Source: Halococcus hamelinensis 100A6
GTDB taxonomy: Archaea; Halobacteriota; Halobacteria; Halobacteriales; Halococcaceae
Reading direction: 5' to 3'
DNA: 64,000 nucleotides
Assembly (NCBI RefSeq): GCF_000336675.1
Contig: NZ_AOMB01000003.1
Location: 62,001 to 126,000 of the forward strand
Shown piece after piece: positions 42,295 to 50,512 of the stretch. The notes beneath the pieces are model-generated. The model was given only the letters and a program-made list of their open reading frames with translations. It did no database searches and was not told where the DNA came from. Every line of letters starts with the position of its first letter. Position 1 is the first letter of the stretch. Made by a program: the position numbers and the translations under genes.

Positions 42295-43781
42295 AGCCAC
42301 CCCTCCACGACGGGGGTAAACCAGTTGGCCAGTTCGGTTGATCCGAGACCGAGTACGACTGTCGTGACGGCCGCGATGATCACGACCACGACGGCGCGGG
42401 TGTCGGACAGAGCGCTCGCATTCGCAGCGTTCGTACTGCGGCCGCCGTCAGTCACCCTCCTATTAGCCGACGAACTCTCTGGGGCGAAATACAGTTGTTC
42501 GACCACGCGACCAGCGTAGACGAGCGACAGCAGAGTGCTGCCGACGACGACGGCGGTGGTTCCCCATGCGCTGGTCTCGATCGCGGCGAGGGCGAGGTAC
42601 CACTTGCCGGCGAACCCGACCGTCGGGGGAAGGCCGACGAGTGATGCGAACCCAACGGCGATGGCGGCCGAAAGCACCGGGGCTTCGCGCGCAAGCCCGG
42701 CGTAGTCGGCGACAGTTGTCGCCACCAGGTCGCGCTCAAACAGCCCCGCCGCGACGAACAGCCCGCCCTTGGCGACCGCGTTGCCGACAAGGAGGAGGAG
42801 TGCTCCGACGACGGCGGCGGTGGTCCCCAGCGCGATTCCGATGGTAACGAGACCGAACTGGAGGACCGAGGAGGTCGCGAGGAGCCGCTGGACGTTCGAC
42901 TGTCGAAAGGTGAGATACCCACCCACAAGGACGCTGACGACGCCGACCGCGAGCAGACCGGTTCGAGCGAGCGGGGCGGCGGTGAGGAAAGCCACCGTGA
43001 ACACGTCAAAAACGATACGAACCAGTGCGTAGCCGGCGACGGTCGAGCCGAGCGTCGCGAGCAGCGCCGTCACGTCGAGTGGCGCGGCAGCGTACGCATC
43101 GGGTTTCCACGTGTGCAGCGGGAACAACGCGATCTTCACGCTGAGCCCGATCGCAATGAGTACGAACGCCGCGACGACGAGCGGCGAACCGTATCCCGCA
43201 CTCGCCAGTCCACTCCGAAGACTAGCCATCGCGAGCGTTCCGGTGGCGACGTATGCGTAGCCGACGCCGAGCAGATAGAAGGTTGCGCCGACGGTGCCGA
43301 CGAGCAGGTAGTGCAACGCGGCGAACGCCGCCGTCGCGCCCCGACGACCTGCGACCAGGGCGTATGCGGCCACCCCGGAGATCTCGAGGAATACGTAGAG
43401 ATTGAACACATCGGCAGTGACGGTCACACCCGTTAGACCGGCCACGAGGAGCAACCAGAGACTATCGGTCATCCCCGAAACCTCGGAGCGGACGGCGAGG
43501 TACAGCGTCGCCGCGGCGACCGCGACGAGCACGACAAAGACGCTTGATACCCCGTCAGCGAGCAACCCGATGCCATAGACGGCGGGCAGCCCGCCGACTA
43601 CGTACGTGACTGGGCCGTTCGCGGCGACCATGGCGGTGACGGCGATGGCGAGCGCGACCTGCATGAGGAGAACGACGATGGTCGCCCGTCTCGCAGCTAT
43701 TGGCCACTTTGAGCCAGCGGCGAACGGCACGAGCGAACCTACCAGCGGAACCGCAACCAACAGCGGGAGGACGTGAGTCAG
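42291..43781 (-). CDS. mnhD: Mrp antiporter subunit D-type (D1), probable CTG start
   Basis: A 496-residue MnhD/NuoN-like subunit with 13-14 TM helices. TM5 Glu is in VFLEISGVAAYALVAG. The TM7 segment reads DVTALLATLGSTVAGYALVR, in which the usual Lys is absent. No ATG or GTG precedes the first TM helix; a CTG at 43781 overlaps the preceding stop (CTGA), has a GGAGGTG ribosome site 8 nt before it, and gives MTHVLPLLVAVPLVG. TTG at 43760 is the alternative. Confidence 0.85.
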   Translation of the reverse strand: MTHVLPLLVAVPLVGSLVPFAAGSKWPIAARRATIVVLLMQVALAIAVTAMVAANGPVTYVVGGLPAVYGIGLLADGVSSVFVVLVAVAAATLYLAVRSEVSGMTDSLWLLLVAGLTGVTVTADVFNLYVFLEISGVAAYALVAGRRGATAAFAALHYLLVGTVGATFYLLGVGYAYVATGTLAMASLRSGLASAGYGSPLVVAAFVLIAIGLSVKIALFPLHTWKPDAYAAAPLDVTALLATLGSTVAGYALVRIVFDVFTVAFLTAAPLARTGLLAVGVVSVLVGGYLTFRQSNVQRLLATSSVLQFGLVTIGIALGTTAAVVGALLLLVGNAVAKGGLFVAAGLFERDLVATTVADYAGLAREAPVLSAAIAVGFASLVGLPPTVGFAGKWYLALAAIETSAWGTTAVVVGSTLLSLVYAGRVVEQLYFAPESSSANRRVTDGGRSTNAANASALSDTRAVVVVIIAAVTTVVLGLGSTELANWFTPVVEGWL

Positions 43782-44152
43782 GACCTGCGCACCTCCCTGA
43801 TCTCGGCTTCGCTATACGTGTCGTACTCGTCGTGGATTCGGGCGACGAGCGCGAGCGCAACGGCGGTAACGCTCACGCCGACGACGATGGCCGTCAGCAC
43901 GAGGACGTGTGGGAGCGGGTTGACGAATGGGCCGTCCGCCGAGACCAGCGGTGCTCGGCCGCCGGCACGAAAGGCACTCGTGACGAGAAACAGGAACACA
44001 CCGGTCTGAAAGAGGTTCAGTCCAAGTACCTTTCTCACGAGGTTATCGTCATCGACGAGAACCAACAGCCCAATACCGACGAGGAGGGCGTAAACGACGT
44101 ACGCGCCGTGGGACGTAAGAAGTGACTCGCTTACGACGACTCCTGCTATCAT
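43778..44152 (-). CDS. mnhC: Mrp antiporter subunit C (NuoK-like)
   Basis: A 124-residue protein with three TM helices. It has the NuoK-like blocks VYALLVGIGLLVLVDDDNL, KVLGLNLFQTGVFLFLV and LPHVLVLTAIVVGVSVTA. The polar end carries the cytoplasmic tail DEYDTYSEAEIREVRRS. Overlaps subunit B by 4 nt. In Mrp complexes C connects B and D subunits. Confidence 0.92.
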   Translation of the reverse strand: MIAGVVVSESLLTSHGAYVVYALLVGIGLLVLVDDDNLVRKVLGLNLFQTGVFLFLVTSAFRAGGRAPLVSADGPFVNPLPHVLVLTAIVVGVSVTAVALALVARIHDEYDTYSEAEIREVRRS

Positions 44153-44589
44153 TGACGCTTTCTCTCCTCAACGGTCGTCGAGAGGGCCACGAACAGCACG
44201 ATGACGACGGTCCCGACCGTCGCGCCAATGCCGAGCTCGATCGCTTCGGTTGCGTACACCGACGCTTTCGGGATTGGGAGGGTGTCGAACTGGAGGAAGG
44301 CTCCGCCGGCGGCGATCCCCGCGAGCGCGACGACGCCGAAAACGACGGGACCGATGACGACGAGTACAAGCAGGCGATTCTCCAACAGCCACGCTGCGGT
44401 GGTCGGAACGCCGAACCCAAACGCGAGCATTATGACAGTCGTTGCCGCGACGACACCACCTTGGAATCCCCCTCCAACCGAACTAGTGCCGTGAAACAGC
44501 GTGAATAGGGCGAACGTCAGCACGAAAGGCGCGAGGACCCGCACCGTCGCCGTTACAACCGGGCTGTCAGTCCGTGCAGGGGAACTCAT
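44149..44589 (-). CDS. mnhB: Mrp antiporter subunit B
   Basis: A 146-residue MnhB-type protein with about four TM helices: RVLAPFVLTFALFTLFHGT, then the hallmark GGGFQGGVVAATTVIMLAFG and the end ELGIGATVGTVVIVLFVAL. ATG at 44589 overlaps the DUF4040 gene stop by 4 nt. Part of the heteromeric sodium/proton antiporter. Confidence 0.92.
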   Translation of the reverse strand: MSSPARTDSPVVTATVRVLAPFVLTFALFTLFHGTSSVGGGFQGGVVAATTVIMLAFGFGVPTTAAWLLENRLLVLVVIGPVVFGVVALAGIAAGGAFLQFDTLPIPKASVYATEAIELGIGATVGTVVIVLFVALSTTVEERKRQ

Positions 44590-45128
44590 ACCACCGTCTC
44601 CCGACCGAGGACCGCGAGGACCGCGACAGCGGCGGCGAACACGACGCCGATCTCGCCGAACGTATCGAAGCCACGGTAGACAACGAGCACCGCCGTCACG
44701 GCGTTGTTGATCCCGCGAGCGGCCGTATCTTCAAGGTAGAACTGGGTGACCGGACCGAACGCAGGCGTCGCTGTCGCCCCGACAGCTGGCAGCGACGGCA
44801 CGGTAGCGAGAACACCAAGGGTCACGAGGACAGCGGTGGCGATCGATCGTGGTCGAATGCGTTGTGTGTGGGGGGACACTGTGTCCCTGTGGCGCGTCGT
44901 TCGCGCTACGAGAAGCAAGAACAGTGCCGTCGTCACGCCCACCCCCACCGCGGCCTCGGTGAAGGCGACGTCGGGCGCACGAAAGACAACCCACACCATT
45001 GCGAGGCCGAGGCTGTAGGCGGCGAACGCGATCACGGCGGTCAAGAGCGTTCTCGCAATTGCCGTCACAACCGCAGCCAAGAGGACATATCCGAATATTC
45101 CAACTAAAAGGACTGCTGTTGGAGTCAC
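44586..45128 (-). CDS. DUF4040 / MrpA-C-terminal-like subunit
   Basis: A 180-residue membrane protein. It has the MbhD/DUF4040 part (RTLLTAVIAFAAYSLGLAMV, VFRAPDVAFTEAAVGVGVTT) followed by a MbhE-like part (RGINNAVTAVLVVYRGFDTF, GEIGVVFAAAVAVLAVLG). In bacterial Mrp these lie at the C-terminus of the large MrpA; here they are a separate gene and no full-length MrpA is present. Overlaps both neighbours by 4 nt. Confidence 0.9.
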   Translation of the reverse strand: MTPTAVLLVGIFGYVLLAAVVTAIARTLLTAVIAFAAYSLGLAMVWVVFRAPDVAFTEAAVGVGVTTALFLLLVARTTRHRDTVSPHTQRIRPRSIATAVLVTLGVLATVPSLPAVGATATPAFGPVTQFYLEDTAARGINNAVTAVLVVYRGFDTFGEIGVVFAAAVAVLAVLGRETVV

Positions 45129-45460
45129 CGCTCTCCTCCTGTAAGCTCCCTCTCGTTGCCAGTACGCGTCCAGGGAGTAGTCCCGCCGAGCATGGCCGCC
45201 CTGACGATGGCATGAGTCGCTGTCGGTCCCGTCACCAGAATGAACATCATAAGGAGTGCGATCTTCACCGTTTCGGTCCCGGGGTTGAGAACGACGGCGG
45301 CGGCTGCCAGTCCACAGAGCGCGCCGAGCGTCTCGCTCTTTGAGGCCGCGTGAGCGCGAGCGAACACGTCCGGGAGTCGGACGAATCCGACGACCGCGAC
45401 AAACGAGAAAAATACGCTTACCGCGACGAGAGCGAGCGCCACTATCTCGACGAGGTTCAC
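45125..45460 (-). CDS. mnhG: Mrp antiporter subunit G
   Basis: A 111-residue protein with three TM helices: ALALVAVSVFFSFVAVVGFV then RLPDVFARAHAASKSETLG, the MnhG signature, and ALLMMFILVTGPTATHAIVR. Co-translated by 4-nt overlaps with F and the DUF4040 gene. Confidence 0.93.
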   Translation of the reverse strand: MNLVEIVALALVAVSVFFSFVAVVGFVRLPDVFARAHAASKSETLGALCGLAAAAVVLNPGTETVKIALLMMFILVTGPTATHAIVRAAMLGGTTPWTRTGNERELTGGER

Positions 45461-45738
45461 AACACTTCTCCTCGGCCGATTGAAAAACGCGCGAAGCCGA
45501 GCGAGAGCAGGAAATTCAACAGCGCGTACACCAACGCCACGTCGAGGAATCCCGGTTCGTCGAGCGCTGCGCTCAAAAGCGCGATGACGACGACCGTAGC
45601 GGTTCCGATGACGTTTGCCGCCACAATCCGGTCGGCGGTCGTCGGTCCGATGGTAATTCGGCGAAACAAACTCATCGCGAGACCGACGAGGACGGACGCT
45701 CCTATCAAAAGACCAGTCGAAACGAGCTCGGACGTCAT
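45457..45738 (-). CDS. mnhF: Mrp antiporter subunit F
   Basis: A 93-residue three-TM protein with the MnhF pattern FRRITIGPTTADRIVAANVI and EPGFLDVALVYALLNFL. The typical order E-F-G is kept, with 4-nt overlaps on both sides. Confidence 0.93.
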   Translation of the reverse strand: MTSELVSTGLLIGASVLVGLAMSLFRRITIGPTTADRIVAANVIGTATVVVIALLSAALDEPGFLDVALVYALLNFLLSLGFARFSIGRGEVL

Positions 45739-46277
45739 GAGTGTTCTCCGTCCCGCTGTATGGAAGCTACCTCATCGCCGGTGACAAACGCAACCGACTG
45801 GGCAAGCGCCCCCTCCAGCAACTCGTCCCGTGTCGCCTCAGTCAGCGCGTGAACGAGAAGGTCATCGTCAAGCACGTCGAGCGTCACAGTTCCGGGCGTC
45901 AACGTGATACTATTCGCCAGCAGTGCGCGAGCGAACCGACCCTCAGGTGCAGGAACGCGAACGACGAACGGATCAATCGGGAGACTTGGATGGAGCACGA
46001 CTGCCGCCAGCGACAGGTTCGCCCGGATTACTGCGACTAGGAGCACCGGAACGAAAACGAGGGCACGCATACTCGCTGTGACAGTCTCGACTGTTGGTGC
46101 TCGCTCGAAGACAATATCCCCGAGAACAGCTGCGACAACCGCTGCGCTCACCAGTCCGGTCACAATGTCGAAAATATCTGATGGATCTCCGAGCGTGAGA
46201 TAGAATATGAACGCGATAATTCCCGTCCCGCCAAAGCGCGTGACTAGTCCTGATGTACTTTCCGATGGTTTGTTCAC
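45735..46277 (-). CDS. mnhE: Mrp antiporter subunit E, first gene of the operon
   Basis: A 180-residue protein with two to three N-terminal TM segments and a C-terminal cytoplasmic domain containing LLANSITLTPGTVTLDVLDD, the MnhE hallmark. GTG at 46277 is preferred to an adjacent TTG at 46280. It is preceded by a GATATAAC promoter-like box and opens a nine-gene run of almost continuous start-stop overlaps ending at 39071. Confidence 0.9.
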   Translation of the reverse strand: MNKPSESTSGLVTRFGGTGIIAFIFYLTLGDPSDIFDIVTGLVSAAVVAAVLGDIVFERAPTVETVTASMRALVFVPVLLVAVIRANLSLAAVVLHPSLPIDPFVVRVPAPEGRFARALLANSITLTPGTVTLDVLDDDLLVHALTEATRDELLEGALAQSVAFVTGDEVASIQRDGEHS

Positions 46278-46310
46278 CAAATGGGTTGTCCCGTTCTCTC
46301 ATCGTGTCCG

Positions 46311-46320
46311 TTGTTATATC
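46311..46320 (-). promoter_or_regulatory. Probable promoter box of the Mrp operon
   Basis: On the minus strand the sequence GATATAACAA lies 34-43 nt before the GTG at 46277. It is the only TATA-like stretch in the upstream region. Confidence 0.4.
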
Positions 46321-46348
46321 TCATCCCGTACTGTCCGTTTTCCGCGTA

Positions 46349-46373
46349 CTAATAGAGTCTACAATCCTATTAG
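46349..46373. promoter_or_regulatory. Inverted repeat in the divergent region of the Mrp operon
   Basis: CTAATAG and CTATTAG, perfect reverse complements, flank an 11-nt spacer. It lies between the minus-strand promoter box (46311) and a plus-strand TTTTATATT box (46399). Candidate regulator site. Confidence 0.4.
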
Positions 46374-46462
46374 ACCATATCGGTAGTATAGTACTGGATT
46401 TTATATTGGAACGGGACGTGTGACATTCATGCACATAGAATTCAAGCAACTGGTAGAGATGC

Positions 46463-46720
46463 ATGAGAGGTGACTTTCGTTTTCCTAGACGACTCTGGTT
46501 GGTCATTACGGGACTTTTGGTTATTTTCATGCTAGTTTTCACTCTCGTCGCCGCTATCAGCATTCTAAGCATAACACAGAGCGCTATCTTTGAACAGCTA
46601 ACGTTTTTCGAGGCTGTAGAATTGTACCTTATAGAATCAGCTACATTAGTTATATTCAGCTACTTGTTGTACCGAGTTACGATTCACCTCGTACGGAGCC
46701 AGAACAAGGAACTCCAATGA
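46463..46720 (+). CDS. Small two-TM membrane protein
   Basis: An 85-residue protein with a basic start (MRGDFRFPRRLW), TM segments at about 12-34 and 55-72 and a polar end (VRSQNKELQ). A TTTTATATT box lies about 56-64 nt upstream of the ATG. It is divergent from the Mrp operon. AT-richer than its neighbour; no family recognised. Confidence 0.5.
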   Translation: MRGDFRFPRRLWLVITGLLVIFMLVFTLVAAISILSITQSAIFEQLTFFEAVELYLIESATLVIFSYLLYRVTIHLVRSQNKELQ

Positions 46721-47070
46721 AGCGGCCGTGAATCGTCCCATCGACGACCGAGAACAAACCGTGCATTGGCTGCTGATAAAGCGGTCGGATATCGACCCTA
46801 AATAAACGAGATATTCTAACGCGTCGTCGGAACACCCGACGAAGAGACCGAGGCCAGCATGTGGAGCCGTACTTTAGTGAGCTTATAGCAAGGATCATAC
46901 TTACATCCACGTTCTTCGCTCAGGCGACGCCAAAATCTGTGTTTTCGAATGATACGGTGGTTCAGTTGGGTCCACTACTTCACTTGCACAGATTTAGCAT
47001 ACTTCTTCGTTCGCTGTAATCGCCCTAGCAAACGATAAATCGGATGGGAAGCGTATTGAGAGCTAAGAGC
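46721..47070. other. Gene-free interval upstream of a usp gene
   Basis: About 350 bp without a recognisable gene. ACGATAAATCGGATGG just before 47071 may hold the usp promoter. Short open frames have no family-like sequence. Confidence 0.35.
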
Positions 47071-47952
47071 ATGTACGACCGTATCACAATCGCTATCGAT
47101 GGGAGCGACGAAGCCAAATACGCGGCCAAACGTGGGCTTGAACTTGCACTGACTCTCAATGCAACTGTCGATGCACTTTATGTGGTCCCACAGAAATCGC
47201 TCCAGCTTACACAGACAACCGAAGAGCAAACACGACTTCGAGACCGCGGCGAGGCGTTTCTCTCTGAAATCGAGGAGCTTGCGTCAGAGATCGACTATCC
47301 CATTGTAACAGCACTATCTGAAGGCAAACCGGCTGTGCAGATCAGTAAACATGCATCCGACCAGAATACTAACCTTATCATCATCGGGCGCCAGGGAATA
47401 ACTGGATTGGGTAAGCGTTTTCTTGGCGGTGTCAGCGAGCAAGTTCTTTATCAGAGCGATGTGCCGGTATTCGTCATCCCTGATACTGATCAGATAACCG
47501 AATACTGTCGGATTCTCATTCCGACGGACGGGAGTGGAAATGCCGAGGTAGCGGCGCCGTTTGGTGCAACCATAGCTCAGTTCTACGATTCAGAGATTCA
47601 CGTTCTAAATGTTGTAGACATACAGGCAGCGGGGGGTGTGTTTAACGCAGGTGGACTCGAGAAAGAGTTTATCGAACGACTCGAAGCGAGAGGACAGAAG
47701 GCTGTCAAGCGGACCGTAACCGGGATTGATGACACAACACCTAATGCTAATGTGCAAACTAATATCAAACGGATGACTTCATTTGAGGGGGTTGCTGCTG
47801 GCATCCGTGAATACGCCGAAGGCAACGATATTGACCTTATTGTTATGGGATCTCACGGGCGATCGAACCTTCGGCGTCAACTTCTTGGGAACGTAGCCTC
47901 AACTATACTCAGAACTGTTGATGTTCCAGTATTGATTGTAAAAAGGACCTGA
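47071..47952 (+). CDS. Tandem-domain universal stress protein (UspA)
   Basis: A 293-residue cytoplasmic protein with two Usp domains. Domain 1 (about 1-145) starts MYDRITIAIDGSDEAKYAAK and ends with LIIIGRQGITGLGKRFLGGV; domain 2 starts CRILIPTDGSGN and has VMGSHGRSNLRRQLLGNVAS, the G-x2-G-x9-G-(S/T) ATP-binding pattern. Such proteins are induced in stress and bind ATP or dimerise. DNA here is AT-richer than the Mrp operon. Confidence 0.9.
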   Translation: MYDRITIAIDGSDEAKYAAKRGLELALTLNATVDALYVVPQKSLQLTQTTEEQTRLRDRGEAFLSEIEELASEIDYPIVTALSEGKPAVQISKHASDQNTNLIIIGRQGITGLGKRFLGGVSEQVLYQSDVPVFVIPDTDQITEYCRILIPTDGSGNAEVAAPFGATIAQFYDSEIHVLNVVDIQAAGGVFNAGGLEKEFIERLEARGQKAVKRTVTGIDDTTPNANVQTNIKRMTSFEGVAAGIREYAEGNDIDLIVMGSHGRSNLRRQLLGNVASTILRTVDVPVLIVKRT

Positions 47953-48093
47953 TAATATAAGGGGTTTCTCTGCAGACTATTGCATATGTAGATGCTGAGT
48001 CGCGAGATATAGAGAGATCCAGCCTTTGTTGAAACCTTTGCTGAGAAACATGCTCTGTGAGTAGCGCGATGGATGATGGATTGCCCCCCGAAA

Positions 48094-48356
48094 TTTCAAT
48101 TTCTCCACTTCGTCGAACGTGCGATAGCGCTGGCTCGCCGTGTAGTAGCTTGCTTCTCAACACGCTATTCGTGGAAGCGATTCACGCTGCGTCAGTAAGT
48201 CATCTTGCTCTGTCTGAAAGCGAAGAAAACGATCACTTACTGCGGCCTCGTAGACGAAATCATCAAGATGCCCTCCATCCGTGACACCCTCGCTCTTGAT
48301 TCAATCCACGTATCCTCGACGTTCTGTAAGGCGTTCGACTACCTGCAGGCCAACTC
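48094..48356 (+). mobile_element. Remnant of an IS5-type transposase (N-terminal part)
   Basis: One frame reads FQFLHFVERAIALARRVVAC, RYSWKRFTLRQ, a stop at about 48190-48192, then VILLCLKAKKTITYCGLVDE, IIKMPSIRDTLALDSIHV and STFCKAFDYLQ. The second part (LKAKKT.TY..L.DEIIKMP.IR..L.LDSI..SSTFCKAFD) matches the N-terminal region of haloarchaeal IS5-family transposases. It has an in-frame stop and no catalytic DDE part, so it is a dead fragment. Confidence 0.65.
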
Positions 48357-48595
48357 TTTGACCTGCTCACTATTAACTAAACAGTACCCCTTCTCTCTAC
48401 TTCACTTCCCAAATCGTTGGCATTGCCCTATCATACTCATCAAATCCAAGATATTGTACACCATGGATATCCAACAAACTAATAGAGGGTCAAAATTTCC
48501 AGCTCTAAGGGTTCCTCCTAGCGATAATAGCGCACCGAAATATAATCCAGGAAGATCAGGGCTACTCTATCTCTAATGCAGGTCCTAGCCGTCAT

Positions 48596-48765
48596 ATGAG
48601 TAACCCAGTGATGCCCGCCTACTTCGAAGTATATCGAGACACAGATGTCGGTTGGCGATGGCAGTTCATCACGAAAACTGGGCCGTCATTGCTGACTCCT
48701 ATCAATACTACAAGCACAAAGAAGAGGCACTCGTGGAAATTGAGACTGACGCTCTCAATGCATGA
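48596..48765 (+). pseudogene. Frameshifted DUF1508/HVO_2922-like small protein
   Basis: The first frame gives AYFEVYRDTDVGWRWQFIT, then fails. In the next frame the expected continuation is present, ENWAVIADSYQYYKHKEEAL then VEIETDALNA and a stop (48763-48765). Together they match the DUF1508/YegP-like pattern (FEVY.D....WRWR......I.ADS...Y.....A...I). A 1-nt shift near 48675 separates them. Non-functional unless the shift is a sequencing error. Confidence 0.65.
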
Positions 48766-48898
48766 TCAGTATGATCTCAAAGTTGACACGCTCTCTGGTG
48801 ATGAATAGATAGCGAATATAGGTCAGGCGGGCGTAGCGATGACGCGGACAGCCGTTATCGATGTAGCTTTGATAGCGCCTCCGTTCTAAGGGAGGAAT

Positions 48899-49003
48899 AT
48901 GTACGACAACATCTTGGTTCCGACAGACGGGAGTCATGGGGCGAACGCCGCGCTCGAGCACGGCATAGAAATCGCTGGGTTGAGTCGTTTAGTGTGGAAG
49001 TGA
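48899..49003 (+). pseudogene. UspA N-terminal fragment
   Basis: MYDNILVPTDGSHGANAALE HGIEIAG is a perfect universal-stress-protein start, with a GGAGG ribosome site 5 nt upstream, but after about 28 residues the sequence turns into SRLVWK and a stop. The rest of the gene is absent, so a deletion has joined it to unrelated DNA near 48982. Confidence 0.7.
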
Positions 49004-49025
49004 CGAACCAAGCAAGAAGGAAATA

Positions 49026-49601
49026 TTATACACGCTGAATCTTCTCATTCGTGGTCGTAAGATTGCCGAGGAGATGGTCGCCGAAGACGAGAACGAGGAG
49101 TGCACCGACGAGGTCGAAACCGAGGTCGAAAGCCACATCGGCCCGCCCATAGGAAACGAGGATTGGCTCGACCCCGATGTACTTTGCTATCGCGTGAATG
49201 GCGTACTCGAACGCTTCCCAGAGGACCCCGAGACAGACCACGACCGCGATAACTCGTGGATAAGGGTCACGCCCCCGGCGGCGAGCCGCCGCGAAGACAA
49301 CCCCACCGAGAAGCGTCGCGGAGGACGTGTGCGTGACGTTGTCCCACCACCAGACGTCATCGTACGGTCCGAGCATCCCGACGGCGTGGGCGAGCATACC
49401 GGTGTTCACGTAGAGGCGTTGCCATTCCTTGAACTCGATATCGTAGCGACGTTCGATGCAGGGAGAGAGATGGGTGACGAGAAGCGCACAAGCGGCGTTG
49501 ACGACCGCACCCGGGTTCCGTTGACGAAGCCCGACGACGAACACGACGAAGATACCGGCCTGAAGCCCGCGTTCGGCCGCTTGTCCTACGAATCGCAGCA
49601 T
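49026..49601 (-). CDS. DUF2238-like polytopic membrane protein
   Basis: A 191-residue protein with about five TM segments. Characteristic parts are VWWWDNVTHTSSATLLGGVV and, after VLWEAFEYAIH, DVAFDLGFDLVGALLVLV: the WDN.TH, WE..E and D...D residues are conserved in DUF2238/YjdF-like proteins, which may be membrane enzymes of unknown reaction. ATG 49601 chosen over 49661 because the extra residues are not TM-like. Confidence 0.7.
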   Translation of the reverse strand: MLRFVGQAAERGLQAGIFVVFVVGLRQRNPGAVVNAACALLVTHLSPCIERRYDIEFKEWQRLYVNTGMLAHAVGMLGPYDDVWWWDNVTHTSSATLLGGVVFAAARRRGRDPYPRVIAVVVCLGVLWEAFEYAIHAIAKYIGVEPILVSYGRADVAFDLGFDLVGALLVLVFGDHLLGNLTTTNEKIQRV

Positions 49602-49665
49602 GGTCTTCGTCGAGTAAGATGTCCTGGGGGGATGAAAACATCGGCAGGAAGCCGAGAACACGTCA

Positions 49666-50298
49666 TTACGAAAACCCGTGCCCGCTCAAATAGCGGGCGG
49701 GCACGCGTGCCAGCACCTGGTCCGGAAGCGATTGGATGAGTGAGTGGCCGACGAGCCACGTGGCAACACTCGGGAGGAGCCGTCTAACGGCAGTGTAAAT
49801 GGTCGCAACGACCACCGCCGAAACGATCAGCCAGCGAACTGCGCCGTCGAGCACAATCAGGAGCGAGACGGCAACCACAACCGATAGGAGGAGGTCCTCG
49901 GGAGCGCCGTCGTACCGCACCCAGCGGCGGGGCGCGAGCCATTCGCCGCGGTGATGGTCGTAAACGGCGCGGTCGGAGGTTGCCTCCCATGGACGCAGCT
50001 CCAGCCCCCCGCCGAAAATGTCCATGACGCTGTGGACGGCCGCGCCGAGCAGGAGACAAGCCGTGGCAACCGTAGGTGCCGTCGGGACAAGTACCACGAA
50101 CGGAACCGCCGCGACGGCAGCAAGCGAGAAGTACGTCGGGTAGTGGAGGGTCCTTCGGTGATCGACGTACAGATCGAGGTCCGGAACGATACCGCCGAGG
50201 AATCCCGCCAGCAGTGCGATGGCAGCGAACTCGGGGACCATGAGAGAAACGGGTATCGCAAGCGCCAGGCCGACCAGCGCGTGCGTCGGGAGCATCAT
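49666..50298 (-). CDS. YdjM-type metal-dependent membrane hydrolase
   Basis: A 210-residue protein starting MMLPTHALVGLALAI with the H..VG pattern, then GFLGGIVPDLDLYVDHRRTL HYP, and GAAVHSVMDIFGGG followed by DHHRGEW. The H, D-x-D, H...H and H..D residues match LexA-binding, inner-membrane YdjM/DUF457-like hydrolases. It is 64 bp from the DUF2238-like gene on the same strand. Substrate unknown. Confidence 0.82.
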   Translation of the reverse strand: MMLPTHALVGLALAIPVSLMVPEFAAIALLAGFLGGIVPDLDLYVDHRRTLHYPTYFSLAAVAAVPFVVLVPTAPTVATACLLLGAAVHSVMDIFGGGLELRPWEATSDRAVYDHHRGEWLAPRRWVRYDGAPEDLLLSVVVAVSLLIVLDGAVRWLIVSAVVVATIYTAVRRLLPSVATWLVGHSLIQSLPDQVLARVPARYLSGHGFS

Positions 50299-50512
50299 TA
50301 GAGAATAGACAGGGGCTACACCCGTTTGAGGCCATCGGTGGTTCATTGGGCTGAACTCGTGAATCGTCTTGCGACGGGAAGTCCGCCCGGACACACGCCG
50401 CGATATGCTCCCCGCTAACCAGATAGATCGGGACGCCAACGCCCGGATCTGTCGCCGATTGCTGCCGAGTAAGACCCCTCAGCTTTTGTATATCCGAAAG
50501 CATTCTTCCTCT

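Noticed and set aside
49074-49739. 221-codon plus-strand frame opposite the DUF2238-like gene
   Set aside because: Highly charged mirror of TM-coding DNA; no family sequence, and it spans two genes.
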